From Solidesulfovibrio sp. (GTDB taxonomy: Bacteria > Desulfobacterota > Desulfovibrionia > Desulfovibrionales > Desulfovibrionaceae): a stretch of DNA of 64,000 nucleotides. Below, one piece after another: positions 28,423-39,047 of the stretch (position 1 is the first letter of the stretch; each line of letters opens with the position of its first letter). Location of the stretch: contig NZ_JARKOZ010000014.1 in assembly GCF_029978005.1 (NCBI RefSeq), positions 1 through 64,000 of the forward strand, read 5' to 3'. The notes under the pieces were generated by a model. The model made no database searches. It was not told where the DNA came from and saw only the letters and a list, made by a program, of their open reading frames with translations. Position numbers and translations under genes: made by a program.

Positions 28423-28740
28423 ATGAAGATGATCAAAGCCATCGTGCGCCCGGAGGCGGCCGAGACCGTGACCGAGGGGCTGGCCGACGCCGGGTTCTTC
28501 ACCATGACCAAGGTCAACGCCTACGGCCGGGGCAAGCAGAAAGGCATCACCATGGGCGACGTGCACTACGACGAACTGCCCAAGACCATGATCATGATGG
28601 TCGTGGAGGACGGCAGCGTCGAGGAAGTGCTCAAGATCATCAAGTACAAGGCCTACACCGGCAGTTTCGGCGACGGCAAGGTCTTCGTCCTGCCGGTGGA
28701 GCAGGTCTTCACGGTCCGCACCGGCCAGACGGGGCTCTAG
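28423..28740 (+). CDS. nifI1: NifI1, PII-like nitrogenase switch-off regulator
   Basis: 105 residues of PII family fold (MKMIKAIVRPEAAETV at the start; GDGKVFVLPVEQ near the end). The T-loop region (YGRGKQKGITMGDVHYDELPK) differs from GlnB and lacks the uridylylated tyrosine context. In methanogens and some bacteria, NifI1 and NifI2 form a complex that binds dinitrogenase and blocks its activity when ammonium is available, responding to 2-oxoglutarate and ATP. It lies 25 bp after anfH with a good ribosome site (AAAGGAG). Confidence 0.9.
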   Translation: MKMIKAIVRPEAAETVTEGLADAGFFTMTKVNAYGRGKQKGITMGDVHYDELPKTMIMMVVEDGSVEEVLKIIKYKAYTGSFGDGKVFVLPVEQVFTVRTGQTGL

Positions 28741-28750
28741 GAGGCGGCGC

Positions 28751-30809
<2,059 letters not shown>

Positions 30810-30822
30810 CGAGGACCACGCC

Positions 30823-31173
30823 ATGGAAGAACTGCGCAAGGAACGCATCGAGCAGCTCGTCGACTACATCATGAAGAAGTGCCTGTGGCAGTTCCACTCC
30901 CGGGCCTGGGACAGGCGCGACCAGAACGAAAACATCCTGCTCAAGACGAAGCAGATCCTGTGCGACGAGAAGGTCGCCCTGGAGACGCCGGCCGACCGCT
31001 GCTACTGGGTGGACGCCGTGCTCCTGGCCGAGGCCTACCGCGAGAAGTACGCCTGGCTGGAGGGACTGCCCAAGGAAGAGGTCGCGGACATCATGAAGGG
31101 CGTGCACGAACGCATGGACTACCTGACCATCGACGGGTCGCTTAACCAGGAACTGACCGACCAGCACTACTAG
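30823..31173 (+). CDS. anfG: Iron-only nitrogenase delta subunit
   Basis: 116 residues, the small third subunit found only in alternative (V or Fe-only) dinitrogenases. Recognisable segments are [39 protein letters not shown] and [14 protein letters not shown]. It stabilises the hexamer with AnfD and AnfK. It lies 13 bp after anfD and 12 bp before anfK. Its presence rules out a molybdenum NifDK system. Confidence 0.95.
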   Translation: MEELRKERIEQLVDYIMKKCLWQFHSRAWDRRDQNENILLKTKQILCDEKVALETPADRCYWVDAVLLAEAYREKYAWLEGLPKEEVADIMKGVHERMDYLTIDGSLNQELTDQHY

Positions 31174-31185
31174 AAGGAATCCCGT

Positions 31186-32574
31186 ATGACCTGCGAACTC
31201 ATGGAACGGTCCCGCGCCGGCATCATCAATCCCATCTTCACCTGCCAGCCGGCCGGGGCGCAGTTCGTCAGCATCGGCATCACGGACTGCATCGGCATCG
31301 TGCACGGCGGCCAGGGCTGCGTCATGTTCGTGCGCCTGGTCTTCTCCCAGCACTTCAAGGAGAGCTTCGAGCTGGCCTCGTCCTCGGTCCACGAGGACGG
31401 GGCGGTGTTCGGGGCCTGCGGCAGGGTGGAGCAGGCCGTGGACGTGCTTTTAATGCGCTACCCCCACGTCAAGGTGGTGCCCATCATCTCCACCTGCTCG
31501 ACCGAAGTCATCGGCGACGACATCGAGGGCGTGGTGACCAAGCTCAAGGGCGGCCTGCTCAAGGAGAAGTACCCCGGCCGCGAGGTGCACCTCATCCCCA
31601 TCCACACCCCGAGCTTCGTCGGCAGCATGGTCACGGGCTACGACGTGGCCATGCGCGACATCGTGGCCTACTTCGCCAAGAAGACCGAGCCCAGCGGCAA
31701 GCTCAACGTCATGACCGGCTGGGTCAACCCCGGCGACGTCACGGCCATCAAGCACCTGCTTACGGAAATGGACATCGAGGCCACGGTGCTCTTCGAGATC
31801 GAGGCCTTCGACTCGCCGCTCATGCCCTCGGGCAACCACGTCTCCCACGGCGAGACCACCATCGCCGACCTGGAAGGCACGGCCAACGCCGTGGGCACCA
31901 TCGCGCTGAGTCCCTACGAAGGGGGCAAGGCGGCCAAGTACCTGGAAAAGGAGTTCGACCTCCCGACCATCATCGGCCCTACGCCCATCGGCATCCGCAA
32001 CACGGACACGTTTTTGGCCAACTTAAGGAAGCTCACGGGCAAGCCCATCCCCGAGTCCCTGGTGCGCGAGCGCGGCATCGCCCTCGACGCGCTCACCGAC
32101 CTCGCCCACATGTTCTTCGCCGACAAGAAGGTGGCCATCTACGGCAACCCGGACCTGGTCATCGGCCTGGCGGAATTTTGCATCGACCTGGAAATGCACC
32201 CCACCGTCCTGCTTCTTGGCGACGACAATCCCAATTACGTCAAGGACCCCCGCATCAAGGCCCTGCAGGAGAACGTCGACTGGGACATGGAGATCGTGAC
32301 CAACGCCGACTTCTGGGAGCTCGAGGACCGCATCAAGAACAGGGGCCTCAAGCTCGACCTGATCCTCGGCCATTCCAAGGGGCGCTTCATCTCCATCGAC
32401 TACGACATCCCCATGCTGCGGGTGGGCTTCCCCACTTACGACCGGGCCGGCATGTACCGCCACCCCGTGGTCGGCTACGCCGGGGCCATTTGGCTGGCCG
32501 AGCAGATGGCCAACGTGCTGTTCACGGACATGGAGCACAAGCGCGTCCGGGAATGGAGCCTCAACATGTGGTAG
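31186..32574 (+). CDS. anfK: Iron-only nitrogenase FeFe protein beta subunit
   Basis: 462 residues, the short beta subunit typical of AnfK/VnfK. P-cluster cysteines are in FTCQPAGAQ, HGGQGCVMF and ISTCSTEVIGDD. FASSSVHEDGAVFGA-type sequence (ASSSVHEDGAVFGACGRVE) is close to Azotobacter AnfK. The C-terminal segment GGTIW/LAEQMAN-type (GAIWLAEQMANVLF) is also present. It forms the alpha2beta2delta2 FeFe protein with AnfD and AnfG. anfO and anfR, which follow anfK in Azotobacter, were not recognised downstream. No cofactor assembly genes (nifB, nifEN) occur in the window. Confidence 0.92.
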   Translation: MTCELMERSRAGIINPIFTCQPAGAQFVSIGITDCIGIVHGGQGCVMFVRLVFSQHFKESFELASSSVHEDGAVFGACGRVEQAVDVLLMRYPHVKVVPIISTCSTEVIGDDIEGVVTKLKGGLLKEKYPGREVHLIPIHTPSFVGSMVTGYDVAMRDIVAYFAKKTEPSGKLNVMTGWVNPGDVTAIKHLLTEMDIEATVLFEIEAFDSPLMPSGNHVSHGETTIADLEGTANAVGTIALSPYEGGKAAKYLEKEFDLPTIIGPTPIGIRNTDTFLANLRKLTGKPIPESLVRERGIALDALTDLAHMFFADKKVAIYGNPDLVIGLAEFCIDLEMHPTVLLLGDDNPNYVKDPRIKALQENVDWDMEIVTNADFWELEDRIKNRGLKLDLILGHSKGRFISIDYDIPMLRVGFPTYDRAGMYRHPVVGYAGAIWLAEQMANVLFTDMEHKRVREWSLNMW

Positions 32575-32631
32575 GCCCGGCGGCGGGAACGCCCCGCCAG
32601 GCCGGGTCCCCCGCGCGACCGCCCGGGAACC

Positions 32632-32674
32632 GGAAACCGCCGTCAGGCCGCAAGGCCCCGCCACGGCGGTTTCC
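32632..32674. terminator. Hairpin after anfK
   Basis: GGAAACCGCCGT (32632-32643) pairs perfectly with ACGGCGGTTTCC (32663-32674) across a 19-base loop. It is followed by C and not T, so it may protect the anf mRNA 3' end rather than terminate by itself. Confidence 0.5.
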
Positions 32675-32702
32675 CCCAGGCCGGGGAGTGTGGGGGAAGA
32701 GA

Positions 32703-32745
32703 GCCTCCGGCGGCCAAAGGGCTGCCGCCCTTTGGAATCCCGTAA
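32703..32745 (+). repeat. CCTCCGGCGG palindromic repeat, copy 2
   Basis: GCCTCCGGCGG is followed by CCAAAGGGC (32714-32722) / GCCCTTTGG (32727-32735) with a TGCC loop, then AATCCCGTAAC. It has the same arrangement as copy 1 with compensating changes in the stem (AAGGGG to AAAGGG paired with CCCTTT), which indicates conserved secondary structure. Confidence 0.75.
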
Positions 32746-32814
32746 CGGGTGAAGATTGCAGTCAGACTCAGGTGTCGTCGTCGGTTTTGAGGACACGACA
32801 AGAAGGAGACGGGC

Positions 32815-33432
32815 ATGACGATGCCACCGGCCACATCCGCTGTGAAGGGAACGCTCGAAACCCGGCCGCCCGAAAACGGGAAAATCCTCTTTTTCGCCTA
32901 CGGCGCGAACATGCACCCCGAACAGATCGCCGCCCGCTGCCTGGGGGCGAAATGCCTCGGCCCGGCGCGCCTGGCCGGCCACCGGCTGGCCTTTTTCGGC
33001 ACGTCCCTGGTCTGGGACGGGGCGCTGGAAACCGTCGTCCCTTCCCCGGGCCGCACGGTCTGGGGCGTGCTCTACGCCCTTTCCCACCTGGACGCCGACA
33101 GCCTCGACGCCTGGCAGGACGCCCGCTTCAACGGCACGGGGACCTATTTCCATTCTCCCGTCACGGTGACGGACGCCGCGGGCGCGCCCCGCGAGGCGCT
33201 GCTCTACAAGAAGGACATGCTCGGCGCGCCGGGAAAGCCGAGCCTCGAATACCTGCGCCACATCGCGCGCGGGGCCGAACTGCGCGGCCTGCCGCCGCAT
33301 TACGTGGCGGAGTTGCTGGAGACGCCGGCGAAAAAAGCCGGCTACCCGGTGCCTGTGGAGCGCCCCGGCCGGGGCGGCGTCGTGCGCGCGACCACCTGCG
33401 CCGACTGCGGCAGCCTGATCGAGACCCATTGA
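32815..33432 (+). CDS. Gamma-glutamylcyclotransferase-like protein
   Basis: 205 residues of the GGCT/AIG2-like fold: FFAYGANMHPEQIAARC contains the YGxN substrate loop, and VWGVLYALSHLDADSLDAWQD matches the conserved core with its acidic residues. Family members cleave gamma-glutamyl peptides to 5-oxoproline, but many homologues have other roles. The C-terminus carries a CxxC pair (TTCADCGSLIE), unusual for the enzyme. It follows the anf operon by about 240 bp and is separated from it by the repeat and a hairpin, so cotranscription is doubtful. The start ATG has AAGGAG upstream. Confidence 0.65.
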   Translation: MTMPPATSAVKGTLETRPPENGKILFFAYGANMHPEQIAARCLGAKCLGPARLAGHRLAFFGTSLVWDGALETVVPSPGRTVWGVLYALSHLDADSLDAWQDARFNGTGTYFHSPVTVTDAAGAPREALLYKKDMLGAPGKPSLEYLRHIARGAELRGLPPHYVAELLETPAKKAGYPVPVERPGRGGVVRATTCADCGSLIETH

Positions 33433-33463
33433 CGCCGGCGCGGCCGGCAAGGAGGCATCAGCC

Positions 33464-33955
33464 ATGTCCAGCCAGGATTTTCCCCACGGCCCCATGCGGC
33501 GCAAGGACCGCGAGATCGCGGACCGCGCCGCCATCGACGCCGTGCTTACGGCCGGCAAGGTCATGTACCTGGCCCTTTGCGACGAGGACACGCCGTTTCT
33601 CGTCCCGGTCTTCTACGCCTTCGCCGGCGACGTCCTGTACTTCCACGGCGCGCGCGCGGGCACGAAAATGTCCATCCTCAAGCGCAACCCCAAGGTCTGC
33701 TTCGCCGTGTCCCTGGACCAGGGGGTGGTGGAGAGCGAGAACGCCTGCGACTTCGAGGCCGCCCACCGTACCGTGGTGGGGCTTGGCCGGGCGAGCGTGG
33801 TGGAGGACGAGGCGGAAAAGATCGCCGCCCTGGACCGGATCGTGGCGCGGTTCACGGACAGGAAGTTCGATTATCCCAAGACGAGCCTGGCGGCCACGGC
33901 CGTGGTGCGCGTGGCCATCGAATCCATCAAGGGCAAGACCCACGGCCTGGGGTAA
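33464..33955 (+). CDS. Pyridoxamine 5'-phosphate oxidase-like FMN-binding split-barrel protein
   Basis: 163 residues with the NimA/PNPOx-like split-barrel pattern: MRRKDREIADRAAIDAVL, then GKVMYLALCDEDTPFLVPVFYAF and GTKMSILKRNPKVCFAVS. Such proteins bind FMN or F420 or haem and are often annotated as nitroimidazole-resistance-like. The substrate is unknown. It lies 31 bp after the cyclotransferase-like gene with AAGGAGG upstream, so the two form a small operon. Confidence 0.75.
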   Translation: MSSQDFPHGPMRRKDREIADRAAIDAVLTAGKVMYLALCDEDTPFLVPVFYAFAGDVLYFHGARAGTKMSILKRNPKVCFAVSLDQGVVESENACDFEAAHRTVVGLGRASVVEDEAEKIAALDRIVARFTDRKFDYPKTSLAATAVVRVAIESIKGKTHGLG

Positions 33956-34010
33956 AGCCCCGGCATTTTCTCTTTGCCGCGTCCCTGGTCCGGGCGCGGC
34001 CCGACGCGCG

Positions 34011-34048
34011 AAGGCGGTCCTTCCGGCAGGGGAGGGACCGCCTTCTTG
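34011..34048 (+). terminator. Terminator between convergent genes
   Basis: AAGGCGGTCC (34011-34020) pairs with GGACCGCCTT (34035-34044), followed by CTTGTTTT. The location suits ending the two-gene plus-strand operon before the convergent Tim44-like gene. Confidence 0.65.
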
Positions 34049-34084
34049 TTTTGGGCGTATTGGGGAAGCCGTCCGCCGAATCCG

Positions 34085-34891
34085 CTATTTGCCCCGCTCC
34101 ATGGCGGCCAGCAGCCAGTTGGCCCCGGGCGTGGCGTCGTCGCGGTCGAAGGTCCAGCGCTCGAAGCGGTCGATGTTGTGGGGCGCATTCATCTCGTGGA
34201 TGAGGGCCTCGTAGTCCACTACCATGATGGTGTGGCCGTTCTCCTGGCGTTTTTCGGCGATGCGCGCCTCGACCAGCAGGATGTCGGGCTCGGGCGGCGG
34301 CGAGCCGGTCAGCCGCCGGCGCAGCTCGTCCAGGAAGGCCGGCGTGACGAAGCCGGCCAGGTCGTCGAAGTCGCGCTTGGCCATGGAGAAGCGGATGCGC
34401 GGATAGGCCAGCTTGGCCCCGGCCAGGAATTCCGCGTCCGAACCCGGGGCCGCCGGCGGCGCGGCCGAGCCGGGTCCGGGCGCGGCCTCGCCGGCCGGCT
34501 TGGACTGGAGGTAGGACCACATGGCCGCGGCGTTGGTGTACATGTCCGGCTTGGGGCGCGGCTCCTGGGGCCGGCCGGGGTCGTCGTCCCGGTCGTGAGG
34601 CGTGGGCTCCCGGTCCGACGGGCCCGACGGGCCGGCGTCGCCGCTTTTGCCCGGGCGCTGGCGTCCCAGGATCAGGCGCAGCACCAGGAAGATGCCCAGG
34701 CCGAGCACGACCAGGTCGAGGACGCGCGGGCCGGTGAACTCGTCGCCGCGCAGCACGCTGCCGAGCAGGCCGCCGCTGAGCAGGTCGGCCCGGGCCGGCA
34801 GGGGGAGCAGCCAGGCGGCCGTCCCGGCGGCCGCCGCCGGGAAAAGGCGGCGGGCCGCACCGGCCGGGTTGTCGCTGGGATGTCTTTTCAT
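34085..34891 (-). CDS. Tim44-like domain membrane protein
   Basis: 268 residues from the ATG at 34891. A leader or first membrane helix (~8-32), a second helix (~55-75, VLDLVVLGLGIFLVLRL), a Pro/Asp-rich linker, and a C-terminal Tim44-like alpha+beta domain with the pattern FLAGAKLAYPRIRFSMAKRD and a late FERWTF. Bacterial Tim44-like proteins are membrane-linked and of unknown function; transport or assembly roles are only proposed. An upstream TTG would add six residues. Monocistronic. Confidence 0.7.
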   Translation of the reverse strand: MKRHPSDNPAGAARRLFPAAAAGTAAWLLPLPARADLLSGGLLGSVLRGDEFTGPRVLDLVVLGLGIFLVLRLILGRQRPGKSGDAGPSGPSDREPTPHDRDDDPGRPQEPRPKPDMYTNAAAMWSYLQSKPAGEAAPGPGSAAPPAAPGSDAEFLAGAKLAYPRIRFSMAKRDFDDLAGFVTPAFLDELRRRLTGSPPPEPDILLVEARIAEKRQENGHTIMVVDYEALIHEMNAPHNIDRFERWTFDRDDATPGANWLLAAMERGK

Positions 34892-35061
34892 AGGCTCAGG
34901 ATGTGTCAAAGGCCGGCGGGCAAGTCAATGCGGGAGGTTTGACGGATTGTAAAAATTCTTGACATTACTTGTCGGGTAAGGTTGTGATTTTTTGCGCAAA
35001 GACGCCCCCTTGCGCTCCCGAGGCGTTGGCAGGGGTTTTGCTTGGCAGTCGTGTCGCTGGG

Positions 35062-35088
35062 TAAAGTCTCAAGGCCGCCGGCCGCAAA
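35062..35088 (+). promoter_or_regulatory. Candidate sigma-28 (FliA) promoter of chemoreceptor gene
   Basis: TAAAGTCT (35062-35069), 11-base spacer, GCCGCAAA (35081-35088), against the flagellar sigma-28 consensus TAAAGTTT-N11-GCCGATAA: 7 of 8 and 6 of 8 matches with exact spacing. An upstream TTGACA (34959-34964) is a weaker sigma-70 alternative. Confidence 0.55.
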
Positions 35089-35165
35089 ACGCGGCGGCGC
35101 CAACAACCGTTTGTCATGCCTCGCAAAGGCATGTCCGGGACCCGTTCGGGCCGGCAGGGGGGCGT

Positions 35166-37163
35166 ATGAGCGTGCGGAACAAACTGTATGTGTTGCTCGG
35201 CGTGTGCGTGCTGGGGTTCGTCTGCTCCTTCGCGGCGGACCGGATCGGTGCGCGCTACGAGCAGCACTACCGCAATCTCGAGGACCTGGCCGCCAACGCC
35301 TACCTGGAGTTGCTTCAGGCCCGTCGCGAAGAGAAGAATTTCCTCATGCGCATGGATCCGGCCTACGTGGAGCCGGCCCTGCGCCATGCCGACAAGGTCC
35401 GCGAGGACGTCGGCCGGCTGGCCGGCCTGGACCCGGCCATGGCCAGCCAGGCCCAGGAGGCCCTGGCCGAACTGTCCGAGTACCGCAAGGGCTTCGAGGA
35501 GCTGGTCGCCAACGAACGCGCCAAGGGCTTCAACGAGAACGAAGGCCTCATGCGCGACTTTGTGCAGGCCGCCCGGGACCTGGACGAGAAGTTCAAGCCC
35601 GTGGCCGACAAGGACTTCCAGATCGTCCTGCTCACCATCCGCCGTCACGAGAAGAACTGGCAACTGCGCGACGAGGCTTCCTACGTGGAAAAGGTGGACG
35701 CCTCGGTGGCGCAACTGCTCGGCATGGTGGCCGAGAGCCCGGAGATTCCGGCGGCCCAGCGCAAGGGTTGCGCCACGGTGATCGAGGCCTACCAGCGCAG
35801 CTTCAAGGCCTATGTGGCGGCCGCGGCCAAGGGGAAGAAGATCGGCGAGGCCATGGTGGCGAGCGGGCGCGACCTCATGCCGCGCTTCGAAAAAATCGGC
35901 TCCTTCTACGCCGCCCGGCGGGCCCAGGCCCAGTCCACGGTGGACATGGCGCAGCTGGCCGTGCAGGCCGGGCTCGGCCTGGCCGTGCTGCTGGTCATCT
36001 TGTGGATCGTCCGGGGGCTCAACCGCTCCCTGGCCGCCCTGGGGAGCTATTCCAGGCAGGTGGCTTCGGGAGACCTGGCCGCCCGGCCCTCGGGTCGGTT
36101 CGAGGCCGAGTTCGCCGCCCTGCGCGACGACGTCACGGCCATGGTCGCCAACCTCCGGGAGAACATGCGCCAGGTGGCCGAGAAGCAGGCCGAGGCCGCC
36201 CGCCAGGCCAGGGCCGCCGAGGAGGCCATGCGCGAGACCATGCGCAAGGAGGAGGAGCTGGCCGCCACGCTTTCCCGCATGCAGACCGTGGCCGAACAGG
36301 CGGCGGACATCTCCCGGCGGCTGTCCGGCGCGGCCCGGGAGCTCTCGACCCAGACCGAGCAGTCCGCCACGGGCGTGGAGCTCCAGCGACGCCGCGTGGA
36401 CGAGACGGCCACGGCCATCGGCCAGATGAACGCCACCATCCTGGAGATCGCCTCCAACGCCGGCGCGGCCGCCGTAAACGCCGGCCGGACCCGGGACAAC
36501 GCCGTCACCGGCGCGGACGTGGTCAAGCAGGCCGGCGCGTCCATGGGTCGGGTCAACGGCATCGCCGTCAAGCTCAAGTCCGACATGTCGAGCCTCGGCC
36601 AGGAGGCCCAGTCCATCGGCCAGGTCGTCGGCGTGATCAACGACATCGCGGACCAGACCAACCTGCTGGCCTTAAACGCCGCCATCGAGGCGGCCAGGGC
36701 CGGCGAGGCCGGGCGCGGCTTCGCCGTGGTCGCCGACGAGGTCAGAAAGCTCGCCGAAAAGACCATGGTGGCGACCAAGGAAGTGGAATCGCGCATCCGG
36801 GCCATCCAGGACGCCGCCGGCGGCAACATCAGGGGCATGGACCAGGCCGTGGCCGCCGTGGCCGAGGCCAACTCCCTGGCCGAGCGCTCGGGGGAGGCCA
36901 TCCTGTCCATCGTCGGCCATGCCGACGAGACCAGCGGCCAGGTCCAGTCCATCGCCGCCTCGGCCGAGGAGCAGTCCGCCGCCTCGGAGCAGATCAGCCG
37001 GGCCATCACCGAGATCAACCAGGTGGCCGACGACAACGTGGCCGGCGTGGAGGCCACTTCCCGGGCCGCCCGCGCCCTGGCCGCCATGGCCGAGGAGCTC
37101 AAGGAGCTCATCGGCCGCCTGCGCGGCGACGAGGACGAGGCCCTCCGGGCTCTGGCCGCGTAG
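35166..37163 (+). CDS. Methyl-accepting chemotaxis protein with HBM-type sensor domain
   Basis: 665 residues. TM1 is at ~8-24. The long periplasmic helical domain (~30-258) has two copies of an EKN(F/W)xLR-like motif ([20 protein letters not shown]) as in helical bimodular (HBM) sensors that bind small organic acids. TM2 is at ~262-283, then HAMP, a coiled coil and the signalling hairpin tip ([20 protein letters not shown]). No methylase-docking pentapeptide at the C-terminus. The start ATG has GGGGGG upstream. Monocistronic, followed by a palindrome. Ligand unknown. Confidence 0.85.
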   Translation: MSVRNKLYVLLGVCVLGFVCSFAADRIGARYEQHYRNLEDLAANAYLELLQARREEKNFLMRMDPAYVEPALRHADKVREDVGRLAGLDPAMASQAQEALAELSEYRKGFEELVANERAKGFNENEGLMRDFVQAARDLDEKFKPVADKDFQIVLLTIRRHEKNWQLRDEASYVEKVDASVAQLLGMVAESPEIPAAQRKGCATVIEAYQRSFKAYVAAAAKGKKIGEAMVASGRDLMPRFEKIGSFYAARRAQAQSTVDMAQLAVQAGLGLAVLLVILWIVRGLNRSLAALGSYSRQVASGDLAARPSGRFEAEFAALRDDVTAMVANLRENMRQVAEKQAEAARQARAAEEAMRETMRKEEELAATLSRMQTVAEQAADISRRLSGAARELSTQTEQSATGVELQRRRVDETATAIGQMNATILEIASNAGAAAVNAGRTRDNAVTGADVVKQAGASMGRVNGIAVKLKSDMSSLGQEAQSIGQVVGVINDIADQTNLLALNAAIEAARAGEAGRGFAVVADEVRKLAEKTMVATKEVESRIRAIQDAAGGNIRGMDQAVAAVAEANSLAERSGEAILSIVGHADETSGQVQSIAASAEEQSAASEQISRAITEINQVADDNVAGVEATSRAARALAAMAEELKELIGRLRGDEDEALRALAA

Positions 37164-37172
37164 AGCGGCGGC

Positions 37173-37202
37173 TTATTGAAAATACGGCGATATTTTCAAT
37201 AA
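37173..37202. repeat. AATAC-type palindrome downstream of chemoreceptor gene
   Basis: TTATTGAAAATA (37173-37184), loop CGGCGA, TATTTTCAATAA (37191-37202): a perfect 12-bp stem starting 9 bp after the stop codon. It shares TGAAAATACGG and TATTTTCA with the element after nrfA. Confidence 0.6.
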
Positions 37203-37263
37203 AAGCATTCGAAGGCGTCGTCCGCGACGGGGGAAATTCGTCTTGGCGGACGCGCCGCCCCCG

Positions 37264-37347
37264 GTCGCTCCCGCGCCCGCGAGGCGCGACATCCGCGCGG
37301 CCATGCCTGCCATGTCCAAACATCGTCGCTCCCGCGCCCGCGAGGCG
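37264..37347. repeat. 23-bp direct repeat in a 360-bp intergenic gap
   Basis: The 23-bp sequence starting GTCGCTCCCGCGCCCG occurs identically at 37264-37286 and 37325-37347. The surrounding gap (37164-37523) otherwise holds only the palindrome at its left end and a GC-rich leader to the kinase gene; no gene was recognised. Confidence 0.6.
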
Positions 37348-37523
37348 TGGCAAGCGGCCGGATCGGCGGCAACGGCCCCGGACGACGAAATTATTCTCGG
37401 GCGGGGCGGCTTGGCGTTGCCACGGCCGCCCCGCCCCGGTAAGAGGCTGTTGCGTCCGCAGGAGCCGGCCCGCCCGCCTGGGCGCGGCCTTTCCCCAAAC
37501 GCCTCCCCGGCGGCGCGCCGCCT

Positions 37524-39047
37524 ATGACCGTCGTGAAGAAACATTTCGGCTCCGCCGTCCTGGCCAGGCTCGGGCTTCGCGCCCGGGTCTACCTCCTGCT
37601 CGGCGGGCTGCTCCTCGTCAACATGGCCGGGCCGGTCATCATGGTCTGGTACGCGGCCATGGCCCGCGACCTCTACACGGCCACGGCCGACAAGGACCTG
37701 GCCGCCCTGACCGCCGCCCACGAGCTGGAAAACGCCCTGCTCAACCAGAAGGGCTACGCCACCTACTACTACCTGAGCCAGGACCAGGTTTGGCTGGCCA
37801 AGCTCGACGAGAGCCGCCGCGCCTTCCTGCTGTGGCTCGAGCGCATGCGCCAGCAGGTGGACGCGCCCGAGGCCGTGGCGCTGCTCGACGGCATCGAGGC
37901 GGCCTACAAGGAATACGCCGCGGCCAAGGACAACGTCATAAGCCTCTACCAGCAGGGGCGGGTGGAGGCGGCCAAGGGCCAGCACTGGGCCGTGCGCGAG
38001 GATTTCGACGGCCTGCGCGACCTGTGCGACCGCTTCAAGGAGTTCTTCCGGGCCCGCATGCGCGAGACCGGCGAGGTCTACATCGAGCGCACGGACATGG
38101 TCATGGGCGTGGCCGTGGTCGGCGTGGTGATAAACGCCACCCTGGGCTTTTTTCTGGCCTATGTGCTGGTGGGCCAGATCCTCGACCCCTTGCGCCGCCT
38201 GGCCCGGGGCGGCGGCGCGAGGGGCAGGGAGGCCCTGGCCGGGTTCTCCGACGAGGTCAAGGCCATCGGCCAGAAGTTCAGCGACCTGGAGAAGGACGTG
38301 GATCAGGCCCATCTGGACCTGGAGCAAAGCCGCGGCCACCTCATGCAGTCCGAGAAGCTGGCCATGGCCGGCCGCCTGGCCGCCGGCGTGGCCCACACCA
38401 TCCGCAACCCCCTGACCTCGGTCAAGATGCGCCTTTTCTCCCTGGAGCGCGGCCTCAAGCTCGACCCCTCCCAGCAGGAGGACTTCGAGGTCATCGCCGA
38501 GGAGATCGGCCATATCGACACCATCGTGCGCAATTTCCTGGAGTTCGCCCGCCCGCCCAAGCTCACGGCCCAGCCCGTGAGCCTGTCCGCCGTGGTGGAC
38601 ACCACGCTGACCTTATTGCGGCACCGCCTGGAGTCCTACAATGTGGAGGTGTCCGTGGAGCGGGCCAGGGTGCTGCCGGAAATAAACGCCGATCCCGACC
38701 AGCTCAAGGAGGCCCTGGTCAACCTGGTGCTCAACGCCTGCGAGGCCATGGTCGAGGGCGGCAGCCTGACGCTTCGCGAGGAGGCGGGCGTGCTCGAGCC
38801 CTACGGACGCATCGTGGCCCTGCGGGTGACCGACAGCGGCCCGGGAGTCGATCCGGCCCTTTTCGACAGCATCTTCCAGCCGTTTTTCACCACCAAGGGC
38901 GAGGGCTCGGGCCTGGGGCTGCCCATCGTCAAGCGCATCGTCGAGGAGCACGGCGGCTGGATCACGATCCAGTCCCCGCCGTCGGGCGGGGCGGTCTTCA
39001 CCATGGTTTTTCCGTGCGCCGGGGAGCGGGGATGGCACAGATCCTGA
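37524..39047 (+). CDS. Membrane sensor histidine kinase (NtrB-like transmitter)
   Basis: 507 residues. TM1 is at ~20-42, a helical periplasmic domain at ~45-190 (four-helix-bundle type), and TM2 at ~192-215. A coiled coil leads to HisKA with H291 (GVAHTIRNPLTSV). The ATPase has NLVLNACEAM, DSGPGVD and GEGSGLGLPI. The transmitter is of the NtrB/PilS kind that pairs with sigma-54 regulators. Its 3' end overlaps the following regulator gene by 16 bp. Its stimulus is unknown; the neighbouring transporter operon suggests a sulfur or other oxyanion signal (inference). Confidence 0.85.
   Translation: MTVVKKHFGSAVLARLGLRARVYLLLGGLLLVNMAGPVIMVWYAAMARDLYTATADKDLAALTAAHELENALLNQKGYATYYYLSQDQVWLAKLDESRRAFLLWLERMRQQVDAPEAVALLDGIEAAYKEYAAAKDNVISLYQQGRVEAAKGQHWAVREDFDGLRDLCDRFKEFFRARMRETGEVYIERTDMVMGVAVVGVVINATLGFFLAYVLVGQILDPLRRLARGGGARGREALAGFSDEVKAIGQKFSDLEKDVDQAHLDLEQSRGHLMQSEKLAMAGRLAAGVAHTIRNPLTSVKMRLFSLERGLKLDPSQQEDFEVIAEEIGHIDTIVRNFLEFARPPKLTAQPVSLSAVVDTTLTLLRHRLESYNVEVSVERARVLPEINADPDQLKEALVNLVLNACEAMVEGGSLTLREEAGVLEPYGRIVALRVTDSGPGVDPALFDSIFQPFFTTKGEGSGLGLPIVKRIVEEHGGWITIQSPPSGGAVFTMVFPCAGERGWHRS

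Noticed and set aside
35101-35165. Cyclic di-GMP (GEMM) riboswitch in the chemoreceptor leader, suggested by the TCGCAAAGGC segment
   Set aside because: Only a 7-bp hairpin (CATGCCT-CGCAA-AGGCATG) is present; the paired helices and conserved core of the riboswitch are missing.
37264-37347. CRISPR array
   Set aside because: Only two repeat copies of 23 bp, no regular spacers and no cas genes nearby.
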